Notes: generated from the letters alone by a model not told the origin. DNA of 5,615 nt from Dehalococcoidia bacterium (GCA_012270635.1 JAAXHX010000066.1:1-5615); one strand, 5' to 3'. Counted from the stretch's first letter, positions 1-5,609 are shown. Made by a program: numbers and translations.

Positions 1-181
1 CCCCGTTACGAACGTAGGACGAATAATTGCCGGAGTGATAGCCGTGTTGGGGGTTTCGCTTTTTGCTATACCCGCTGGGATCATGGCCTCCGGCTTCTTA
101 GAGCAAATGCAGCTGCAACAGTCCCCACAACCAAGGATATGCCCCCATTGTGGCAAGGAAATTCGGGGCAATGGCAACTAA
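1..181 (+). CDS. Potassium channel, C-terminal fragment (pore-exit/inner helix plus CxxC tail)
   Basis: The gene enters from the left edge in the frame beginning at base 2 and stops at TAA 179-181, leaving 59 residues. The fragment opens with PVTNVGRIIAG. In K+ channels this directly follows the selectivity filter (TVGYGD + YPVT), which would lie just outside the window. Residues 5-33 are the inner (S6/M2) helix, with the family signature LFAIPAGIMASGF; it lines the pore and carries the gate in the cytoplasmic membrane. The helix is followed by a polar Gln-rich linker and a short cytoplasmic tail with CPHCGKEI (C47, C50), half of a zinc-ribbon-like site. Whether the channel is voltage-gated (six helices) or a two-helix type cannot be told, because the N-terminal part is missing. 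Family assignment is confident; ion selectivity is inferred from the family. Confidence 0.85.
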   Translation, partial: PVTNVGRIIAGVIAVLGVSLFAIPAGIMASGFLEQMQLQQSPQPRICPHCGKEIRGNGN

Positions 182-296
182 TGCCCAGCGCCGACATGTT
201 TCGGCAGCACGGCCAGAAGGCATTGAACAATGGGCGCATGCAAATGCTATGGAAAGTCCACCGGGTCCCTGTGTAGGAGCATTAGGAGTGCAGGAA

Positions 297-647
297 ATGA
301 CGAGAAAACGCTGTGGAAACGGTCAAGAAGACCTGTTTCGCGGCGGCCCTACGTGATGCCCACCCGGATTCGGTGAGGGGAGAATCCGCAAGGCATGGGC
401 CACGGCAGGGGTCAATGTTTCGGAGACCGAGATTGAAGAGAGTCTAGCCTCCGGCTGGAGTCACGCTTTGAGGAAAGCGATGGAGGACCGAATTCTGTCA
501 GCCGGGAAAAAGCGGGGGATTGAACCGGTACCGGCGCCGGTTCGGCATCAGCGAGAGTCGCCTAGACACAGGCGGGCATCTCACTGTATTCAGGAAGACG
601 ACGATTCGGTCGGGATGTTTATAGCGGACGCCAGCTCGGGGATATGA
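297..647 (+). pseudogene. Decayed or frameshifted small ORF, function unknown
   Basis: No single frame stays open here, but parts of two frames look protein-like. ATG 297 has AGGAG at 284-288, eight bases upstream. Removing one A from the run at 305-308 continues the reading into the frame containing AVETVKKTCFAAALRDAHPD. Adding one G to the run at 377-380 then continues into the frame containing IRKAWATAGVNVSETEIEES and SGWSHALRKAMEDRIL, which stays open to TGA 645-647. The restored product would be about 116 residues: a mostly helical, charged N-terminal two thirds, a proline-rich hinge (PVPAPV) and an acidic tail. I do not recognise the family. The alternation of helix and SGW is loosely like the C-terminal helical segments of primase/replication proteins, but that is only an impression. 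It may be a true pseudogene, a sequencing homopolymer error, or chance. Bases 182-296 between the channel and this ORF show no convincing gene or terminator. Confidence 0.33.
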
Positions 648-653
648 AAGGGG

Positions 654-1364
654 CTAGGGGTCCAGCCTGAGCATGGGGGCGTCCTTGCCCTCGCCCATCT
701 TGTAGACGGCGGAGTACATGTTCCACCACATGTTGCGGCCCTCCAGGGCGGCGCGTCGCACGGAGGCTTTCCGCTCGGGGGTGGTGGCCAGGGAGGATGC
801 AGTGGCCCATCCGGTCTCGGCGTGGACTTCGTCGGCGCCGACGTGGACGGCGAAGTAGGAGGCCTGGGGTTCGGTGTAGCCGTACTTGGCGATGAGGGCC
901 TTGGTTACGCCGTCGCAGAACTCGGTGAACATGTCCTCGATGCCCATGGATACGAAGCTGAGGGCCTCCAGCCACTTGCCGCGCATGGCGTAAGCGGAAA
1001 CGGTGTCGGGGTAGACCTTGGTCTCGGGGATCATGGGCCGAGCGTCGACGTCCTCTTCGGAGAAGCCGGCGGCGGCCCCCGCCCGGATGGCGAGCTCCCA
1101 GTGGGAGGGGACCTCGGGGGTGCCGGTGAGCTCGCCGAAGAGGTTCTCGGCCAGCTCCATGCGGGTGTGTCTCGGGGCCTGGGGGATGATGAGAGACAGG
1201 GAGGAGATGCCCTCTTCGACGGTGTGCTTCAGCTGGGCACAGAGCTCGGCGAGGGTGTTTCGCCGGAGGACGCCGTCGACGAGATCGATGTAGATGGGAT
1301 GATTGACGACGGCCTGGGACTGGATCTCTTTCCTAAGGTCCGTCCAGAAGGTGTCGGTGGTCAT
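654..1364 (-). CDS. TenA/PqqC/CADD-like heme-oxygenase-fold dimetal protein (iron-containing redox enzyme family)
   Basis: The product has 236 residues, the usual size for this all-helical fold. A longer in-frame start at 1406 exists, but ATG 1364 is chosen because GGAG (1372-1375) sits seven bases upstream and the protein then begins like its relatives. The N-terminal helix carries NHPIY (21-25), the common HPfY/HPfv motif. Candidate metal ligands are E78 (in GEL), H88 (SHWEL), E143 (GIED), and H174, D178 and H181 in HVGADEVH. This E/H/E/H-x3-D-x2-H pattern is that of the heme-oxygenase-like diiron oxidases, including chlamydial CADD. TenA thiaminase and cofactor-free PqqC lack such a set, so a redox role with an Fe/Fe or Fe/Mn centre is favoured. 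The substrate is unknown. No signal peptide is visible, so it is probably cytosolic. It is 146 bases downstream of the MFS pair on the same strand, with a palindrome and its own promoter candidate in between, so it is probably a separate transcription unit. The C-terminus (LRLDP) ends seven bases from the convergent degraded ORF. Confidence 0.82.
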   Translation of the reverse strand: MTTDTFWTDLRKEIQSQAVVNHPIYIDLVDGVLRRNTLAELCAQLKHTVEEGISSLSLIIPQAPRHTRMELAENLFGELTGTPEVPSHWELAIRAGAAAGFSEEDVDARPMIPETKVYPDTVSAYAMRGKWLEALSFVSMGIEDMFTEFCDGVTKALIAKYGYTEPQASYFAVHVGADEVHAETGWATASSLATTPERKASVRRAALEGRNMWWNMYSAVYKMGEGKDAPMLRLDP

Positions 1365-1371
1365 GGCATGG

Positions 1372-1375
1372 CTCC
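1372..1375 (-). promoter_or_regulatory. Ribosome binding site of the TenA/CADD-like gene
   Basis: GGAG on the minus strand lies seven bases before ATG 1364. It decides the start in favour of MTTDTFW over the upstream in-frame ATG at 1406, which falls inside the probable -10 region and has no such site. Confidence 0.65.
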
Positions 1376-1396
1376 GTCGGGGGGTGGTATGGGGGG

Positions 1397-1402
1397 ATTT
1401 TA
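1397..1402 (-). promoter_or_regulatory. Candidate -10 box for the TenA/CADD-like gene
   Basis: Minus-strand TAAAAT (five of six matches to TATAAT) sits in the only AT-rich island of an otherwise C-rich leader, about 33 bases before ATG 1364. The neighbouring bases (TTTTA, then TAAAA, at 1398-1410) form a small inverted repeat. I find no good -35 box at 16-18 bases, so this would be a weak or activator-dependent promoter, or one read by an alternative sigma factor. Confidence 0.3.
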
Positions 1403-1457
1403 GCATAAAAGAGGGGGTGGTCCTTGGGGGATGCGGGAGCGAGGGGCCTCATACCCC

Positions 1458-1490
1458 CCGCTCATGCTTTGACGGGCTCAGCATGAGCGG
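1458..1490. repeat. Perfect 11-bp-stem palindrome, REP-like dispersed repeat candidate
   Basis: CCGCTCATGCT (1458-1468) and AGCATGAGCGG (1480-1490) are exact reverse complements around an 11-base loop, TTGACGGGCTC. The loop and inner arms resemble the CTTCGACAGGCTCAG core of short palindromic elements that, from memory, are scattered between genes in many environmental genomes. It lies 20 bases past the stop of the second MFS gene. In that direction no T-tract follows the stem, so it is not a standard intrinsic terminator, although the hairpin could still protect or end the transporter mRNA. Confidence 0.7.
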
Positions 1491-1507
1491 CCCCACAGGG
1501 GGGATTC

Positions 1508-1530
1508 GGGTCAGAGGGGGTGGGTGGGGG
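1508..1530 (+). other. Canonical G-quadruplex motif over the 3' end of the second MFS gene
   Basis: The plus strand has G-tracts of 3, 5, 3 and 5 bases (1508-1510, 1516-1520, 1522-1524, 1526-1530) with loops of 5, 1 and 1 bases, and a further six-G tract at 1498-1503. This satisfies the usual G3+N1-7 rule. It overlaps the stop codon (1511-1513) and the last codons (PTHPL) of the transporter gene, and the G-rich strand is that gene's template strand. Confidence 0.6.
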
Positions 1531-2707
1531 TGGCGAGAAGCGCCAGCCCCGAGGCCACTATCGTGATACCGGCAAACACGAAGGTCGATTCTATTGATAT
1601 GTGGTCGGCGATAAGGCCGCCGAACACTGCCCCAAATGCCCCGATGGCCATCGACGCCGAGTAAACAAGGCCGACGGTGGTGCCGTGAACCCCCGGAGGC
1701 GACAGGTCTATGGTCGTCGCCACCAGGATCGGCAAATAGGCGAAGGTGACTGCGCCGATGGCGATAATGACAAGGAGCAGTTGTATTCCTGGGTCGGCGT
1801 AGGCGAGCGCCACACAGAGCAGGCCGAAAATAGTCAGCTCGGGAACAAGCGCACTCTTGCGGCTGAACCGGTCAGATATGACCCCCAAAATCGGATGGAC
1901 TACTATGCCGACGGCCTGCAGCAGGGAGATGTACAGCCCGACCTTGAAGGTCGAAAACTCCAGGTGCTCCCTCAGATATATGGGGAGGAAGGTGCCCATG
2001 GCGTAGTCGCCCATGCTGATTGTTCCGCACAGCGTTACAACGGCCATCACGCGCCTGTTTTTCAGAAGCGGCGCAACAGCCGAGAAGTATTCCTTGATCG
2101 AAGCCGCGCCTCGCGGCCCCTTCAGCCCCCGCAGGACGAACCACAGGACGATGACTGCAAGGGCGGCCGGAAAGAAGCTGTACTGGAGCAGCCGAGGCCA
2201 GAGGATGAACTGAAGGAGCGTTCCGGCCACCAGGGGACCCAGCACCTCTCCCAAACTCGCCCCTGCTCCGTGCATTGTGAGAGCCAGACCTCGCTTTCCA
2301 GGGAACCGGTCAGACAGAGATGCTATGGCCGTGGGGTGCCACAAGGAAGTGCCCACACCGACCAGAACCACGGCCAACGCTATGGCGATGTAGGTCTGCA
2401 GTGACCCCGAGGCCAGGTATCCGAAGGCGACCAGAATCACTGCCGCCATCAGTATCAGAGGCCGTTTGCTGCTGTAGCGGTCTGCGATGAAGCCACCGGG
2501 CATGGCGGCAATGCCGCTGCTTACGTCCCGGGTCATGACGAGGGCGCCTGCCGCGAAGTTGCTAAGCCCCAACCCGAGCTTGATTTCAGGAAAGATCACC
2601 GTGAAGGCGGCGCCGTACAGGTGCTTGAGCCCATGCCCGGCGATCATGGTGAATGCCAGCAGTCTGGGGCCGGGTTGGCGCGCTTGGAGGTCGGTGGAAG
2701 AAGCCAT
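1511..2707 (-). CDS. MFS transporter, Fsr-like, tandem paralogue 2
   Basis: A 398-residue, 12-helix major facilitator in the cytoplasmic membrane. ATG 2707 is preferred over TTG 2713 because the protein then aligns with its neighbour from residue 1 without any gap; neither start has a strong ribosome site. Helix 1 contains AGHGLKHLY and helix 2 TRDVSSG (R60, D61). The loop 2-3 motif A is GFIADRYSSK (72-81) and the loop 8-9 copy is GVISDRFSRK (265-274); both have Ser where Gly is usual. SLWHPTAIASLSDRFP (121-136), followed by RGLALTMHGAGASLGEVLGP, matches the fosmidomycin-resistance/sugar-efflux-like branch (HP near helix 4, G-rich helix 5). IDLSPPGVHGT (333-343) is shared with the paralogue. 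The substrate cannot be read from the sequence; drug efflux and organic-acid transport are both possible. It follows the first MFS gene by 41 bases and is probably the last gene of that operon. Confidence 0.88.
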   Translation of the reverse strand: MASSTDLQARQPGPRLLAFTMIAGHGLKHLYGAAFTVIFPEIKLGLGLSNFAAGALVMTRDVSSGIAAMPGGFIADRYSSKRPLILMAAVILVAFGYLASGSLQTYIAIALAVVLVGVGTSLWHPTAIASLSDRFPGKRGLALTMHGAGASLGEVLGPLVAGTLLQFILWPRLLQYSFFPAALAVIVLWFVLRGLKGPRGAASIKEYFSAVAPLLKNRRVMAVVTLCGTISMGDYAMGTFLPIYLREHLEFSTFKVGLYISLLQAVGIVVHPILGVISDRFSRKSALVPELTIFGLLCVALAYADPGIQLLLVIIAIGAVTFAYLPILVATTIDLSPPGVHGTTVGLVYSASMAIGAFGAVFGGLIADHISIESTFVFAGITIVASGLALLATPTHPL

Positions 2708-2748
2708 CGTCAATGCTGCCGTGGAAACAGGCGGGCGGCGTGAGTTTA

Positions 2749-3972
2749 CTATGCGCGGGTTGCGGGCGCAGGTACCGGGTTTTTGCGGGTGGGTACGAAA
2801 ATCAGGAGCAGGGCGGCGGCTATTACGACGGCGCCGGCAAAGATGAAGGTGGACGGCAGGGAGACCTCATCGGCGAGGAGGCCGCCGAGGATTGCGCCAA
2901 CGCCGCCGAAGAGCATGGACCCCGTGTAGATGAGGGCTACGGAGGTGCCGTGGACTCCCGGGGGAGACAGGTCTATGGCGTAGGCCACGAATATGTGGTG
3001 GAAGGTGAACATCACCGCTCCGATGGCGATGATGGTGAGGATTAGCTGCGGCCCCTCCGCGGCGTAGGCCAGGGCGATGCAGAGCAGCCCGAAGAAGATC
3101 ATCCCCGGAATCAAGGCCACCTTCCGCCCGTACTTGTCGGAGACGTAGCCCATGATGGGGTGTGTAACAATGCCGACGGCCTGCAGCATGGAGGCGTAAA
3201 CCCCGACCTCGAAAGAGGAGAAGTCCAGGTCTTCCCGTAGATAGATGGGCACGAACACGGATATGACGTGGTTGCTAAGAGACCGGAACCCCGACAGTAC
3301 GACGACAGCGATAAAGACCCAGTTCTTCAGGAGAACGCCGGAGGTGGCGAAATACTCCCTGATGGACGTGACCCCCTGCTGACCCCGAAGGTTCCTGAGG
3401 GCGAACCAAACCAGGACGGCGGCCACGGCGGTGGGTATGAAGCTGTACTGGAGGAGTTGGGGCCAGGCGATGACCAGGAGCAGGCTGCCGGCGATCAAGG
3501 GCCCGAGAATCTCGCCGGCCGACCCCCCTGACCCGTGGAGGGATATGGCAAAGCCCCTGCGGGTCGGGAACCTGGCAGAGAGAGAGGCGAGGGCCGAGGG
3601 ATGCCACAGCGAAACGCCGATACCGAACAGCACTATAGAGATGGCCACTGCCCAGTATCTTTCCAGGGTGCCGGCGGCCAGGTATCCGATGGCCAGGAGG
3701 GCCATGGAAATGGTCAGGATCATGGCCCACTTGCCGCTGAACCGGTCCGCGATGAAGCCGGCGGGCATGGTGGATACGCCGGCGGAGACGTCTCTGGCGG
3801 TGACGAGGGCCCCCGCGGCGACGTTGGTCAGCATGAGGCCCGCCTTGATCTCCGGCAGGACGATCATGAAGGCGGCGGCGTAGAGGTGCTTGAGCCCGTG
3901 GCCCGCTACGGTGGTGGCGGCTAGGAGGTATCGGCCCTGGTCGGCTGGCTGGGAGGCAGCGGTCGAGGCCAT
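2749..3972 (-). CDS. MFS transporter, Fsr-like, tandem paralogue 1
   Basis: A 407-residue, 12-helix membrane transporter. Its ATG lies three bases after the carboxyltransferase stop (TAG CCA ATG) with no clear ribosome site of its own, so translation is probably coupled to the upstream gene. Motif A is GFIADRFSGK (72-81), with a second copy at GYVSDKYGRK (265-274) in the second half. SLWHPSALASLSARFP (121-136) and FAISLHGSGGSAGEILGP (141-158) place it in the fosmidomycin-resistance-like MFS branch. Helix 1 carries AGHGLKHLY and helix 2 TARDVSAG with a buried Arg-Asp pair (R60, D61). The loop between the two six-helix halves spans roughly residues 183-215 and is cytoplasmic and basic. By hand count about 225 of the first 398 positions match the downstream paralogue, with no gap; this copy has nine extra C-terminal residues. 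Position in the operon suggests it moves the substrate or product of the carboxylase, but that is inference. Confidence 0.9.
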   Translation of the reverse strand: MASTAASQPADQGRYLLAATTVAGHGLKHLYAAAFMIVLPEIKAGLMLTNVAAGALVTARDVSAGVSTMPAGFIADRFSGKWAMILTISMALLAIGYLAAGTLERYWAVAISIVLFGIGVSLWHPSALASLSARFPTRRGFAISLHGSGGSAGEILGPLIAGSLLLVIAWPQLLQYSFIPTAVAAVLVWFALRNLRGQQGVTSIREYFATSGVLLKNWVFIAVVVLSGFRSLSNHVISVFVPIYLREDLDFSSFEVGVYASMLQAVGIVTHPIMGYVSDKYGRKVALIPGMIFFGLLCIALAYAAEGPQLILTIIAIGAVMFTFHHIFVAYAIDLSPPGVHGTSVALIYTGSMLFGGVGAILGGLLADEVSLPSTFIFAGAVVIAAALLLIFVPTRKNPVPAPATRA

Positions 3973-3975
3973 TGG

Positions 3976-5550
3976 CTAGAGACGGGCCCCGTACCTGGGA
4001 TTGGGCCCGAGGGTGTGCTTGATGACGCCCTGGGCAGCCTTGAGGAAGCGGATGATGATGCCGCGGGTCTCGGTGGGGTCGATCATCTCCTCGACGCCGA
4101 AGGCCTCGGCGGTCTTCCAGGGGGACGCGGCCTTGCGCATGCGGGACTCGACCTCGGCTATGAGGGCGGAGGGGTCGTCGGAGGCCTGAATCTGGCGTCG
4201 GTGGGCGGCGTAGACGCCGCCCTCGATGGGCATGTCCCCCCACTCGGCGGTGGGCCATGCGAGCCTGAGGTTTAGACGGCCGCCGTTGGCGGTGGCTGCC
4301 CCAGCCATCCCATAGCACTTGTGCAGATAGACGGAGACCAGGGGCACATTAGCGTCGTAGAGCGCTTGGAGGGCCCGCATGCCCTTGCGGAGGGTGCCGT
4401 CCCTTTCGGCGGCGGGGCCTATCATGAAGCCGGGGACGTCCACGAAGTAGATCATGGGGATGTGGAAGGTGTCGCAGAAGTCGATGAAGCGGGTCTTCTT
4501 TTCGGAGCCCGGGCCATCGAGGGCGCCGCCGAGGTGCATGGGGTTGTTGGCAAGGATGCCGACGGGGTAGCCGCCCATACGGGCAAAGCCGCAGACGAAC
4601 GCCGGGGCTCGGTGTGCGCCGATTTCGAACCAGGAACCGCGGTCAGTGATAACCTCTATGACGTCTCGAACGTCGTAGGCGGTCTTTTGGTCCTCTGGCA
4701 TGATCTTCAATAGGACATCGTCCTGGCGGTCGGGGAGATCGTCGGTGGGAACGTAGGGTGGCATCTCCCAGACGCTCTGGGGAAGATAGCTGAGAACGGT
4801 CTTTAGTTGCCGTATGGCATCGTCGTCGTCCTCGGCGATGTTGTCCACAACGCCGGATATGGCGGCGTGAACTTCAACGCCGCCCAACTCGAACTTGTCG
4901 ATGCGGTGGCCGAGGGCGCGTTCCACGAGGGGAGGGCCACCGGCGAAGACGCAGGCGGCCCTGGTCATGACGCTGAAATGGGATACTGCGACTCGGGCCC
5001 CGGTGACCCCGGCGCAGGCCCCCATGGCCCCGACCAAGACCGGCGTCTCTCCCATGAGCTTGTAGCACACCCCGAAATCGTGGCCGCTTACGAGAGGAGC
5101 GTAGTTCTGGTGGGCTTCCCATCCCACGCCGCCTCCGACACCCTCCATGAGCATGACAAGCGGGATTCGGTATTCGTGGGCGAGCTCCTCTATGAAGCCG
5201 CCCATGCCGCCCTTCAGCCGGTCGTGGTGGATCTCCAGCACGCCGCCCTCTATGGTGAAGTCCTCCCCTCCCACGGCGACATCCCTGCCATCGATCTGAC
5301 CAAGACCCATTACGTAGCCTGAAGCGGTGTCCGGAAGGCGGTTGCCGTCGGTGTCGAAGCGCTTGTGAATGGCCACAGTGCCGACTTCCAGGAAAGAGCC
5401 CGGGTCTGTGATGTGGTCTATGCGTTCCCGGATGGTCCAACGGCCGCCGGCGCGTTGCCGGGCGATGTTCTCGGGGCCGCCGAGGCGGAGGGCGCGCTCC
5501 CGGGCCTCGACGAGCTTGGCGCGGGCGGCTTCCCAGGTGAAGTCGGGCAT
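3976..5550 (-). CDS. Acyl-CoA carboxylase, carboxyltransferase (beta/PccB-like) subunit
   Basis: At 524 residues it is full length for the PccB/AccD5/MccB/12S family. These enzymes move CO2 from carboxybiotin to an acyl-CoA in the cytosol, usually as a hexamer. The N-terminal crotonase-fold domain (about 30-270) shows RERIDHITDPGSFLEVG, GRDVAVGGEDFTIEGG, the first oxyanion region GACAGVTGARVAVSHF (177-192) and the domain end VLSYLP. The C-terminal domain (about 285-524) shows YDVRDVIEVITDRGSWFEIG, GFARMGGYPVGILANNP, FIDFCDTFHIPMIYFVDVPG, and HKCYGMAGAATANGG in place of the common RKAYGGAY. The place where relatives have DSGGARIQEG here reads EGVGGGVGWEAH (136-147). The start is fixed by AAGGAG six bases upstream. 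The acyl substrate (acetyl-, propionyl-, methylcrotonyl- or other) cannot be assigned. No biotin carboxylase or biotin carrier lies in the window. It is first in a likely operon with the two MFS genes. Confidence 0.92.
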   Translation of the reverse strand: MPDFTWEAARAKLVEARERALRLGGPENIARQRAGGRWTIRERIDHITDPGSFLEVGTVAIHKRFDTDGNRLPDTASGYVMGLGQIDGRDVAVGGEDFTIEGGVLEIHHDRLKGGMGGFIEELAHEYRIPLVMLMEGVGGGVGWEAHQNYAPLVSGHDFGVCYKLMGETPVLVGAMGACAGVTGARVAVSHFSVMTRAACVFAGGPPLVERALGHRIDKFELGGVEVHAAISGVVDNIAEDDDDAIRQLKTVLSYLPQSVWEMPPYVPTDDLPDRQDDVLLKIMPEDQKTAYDVRDVIEVITDRGSWFEIGAHRAPAFVCGFARMGGYPVGILANNPMHLGGALDGPGSEKKTRFIDFCDTFHIPMIYFVDVPGFMIGPAAERDGTLRKGMRALQALYDANVPLVSVYLHKCYGMAGAATANGGRLNLRLAWPTAEWGDMPIEGGVYAAHRRQIQASDDPSALIAEVESRMRKAASPWKTAEAFGVEEMIDPTETRGIIIRFLKAAQGVIKHTLGPNPRYGARL

Positions 5551-5556
5551 AGATCG

Positions 5557-5562
5557 CTCCTT
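5557..5562 (-). promoter_or_regulatory. Strong ribosome binding site of the carboxyltransferase gene
   Basis: Minus-strand AAGGAG lies six bases before ATG 5550. It is the best Shine-Dalgarno match in the window and fixes the start of the operon's first gene. Confidence 0.8.
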
Positions 5563-5579
5563 GGGTGCGGGGTGGGGTT

Positions 5580-5609
5580 ATGGTAATGGGAAGGGAGCGG
5601 GGTTTTCAA
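5580..5609 (-). promoter_or_regulatory. Candidate sigma-70-type promoter of the carboxyltransferase-MFS operon
   Basis: Reading the minus strand, TTGAAA (5609-5604, five of six to TTGACA) is followed after 18 bases by TACCAT (5585-5580, four of six to TATAAT). Transcription would begin near 5573 and leave a leader of a little over 20 bases that includes the ribosome site. The short leader and the location directly ahead of the first gene support it; the weak -10 and the nearby window edge limit it. Confidence 0.38.

Noticed and set aside
181..276. A 31-codon ORF whose ATG overlaps the channel stop (TAATG)
   Set aside because: The overlap could allow coupled translation, but the peptide is short, has no recognisable motif or helix pattern, and ends in a region with stops in all frames. 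It is treated as chance.
150..356. A 68-codon plus-strand ORF across the channel end
   Set aside because: Its first part is out of frame with the clear channel C-terminus, and its product is rich in Gly, Pro and Arg without structure. Only the ATG at 297 within it is useful, as the possible start of the restored small gene.
654..1364. TPP riboswitch or thiamine role suggested by TenA resemblance
   Set aside because: No thi-box-like sequence is visible in the short C-rich leader, no thiamine genes are nearby, and the metal-ligand pattern points away from thiaminase.
1361..1369. A two-codon upstream ORF (ATG CCA TGA) overlapping the start of the dimetal-enzyme gene
   Set aside because: Its ATG is only two bases from the GGAG, too close for initiation, while ATG 1364 has ideal spacing. 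The overlap is probably accidental.
822..1403. A 193-codon ORF on the plus strand opposite the dimetal enzyme
   Set aside because: The product is dominated by Gly, Asp, Val and Leu, typical of the antisense of a high-GC gene, and it has no ribosome site or motif. The minus-strand gene has full family motifs.
1398..1410. TTTTA/TAAAA inverted repeat as an intrinsic terminator or operator
   Set aside because: The stem is only five A-T pairs with a three-base loop, too weak for a terminator, and no second copy suggests an operator. It is better explained as the AT-rich -10 region.
3275..4318. A 347-codon minus-strand ORF overlapping the carboxyltransferase end and the first MFS gene
   Set aside because: It is an Arg/His/Pro/Gly-rich shadow frame crossing two well-supported genes; no motif survives inspection.
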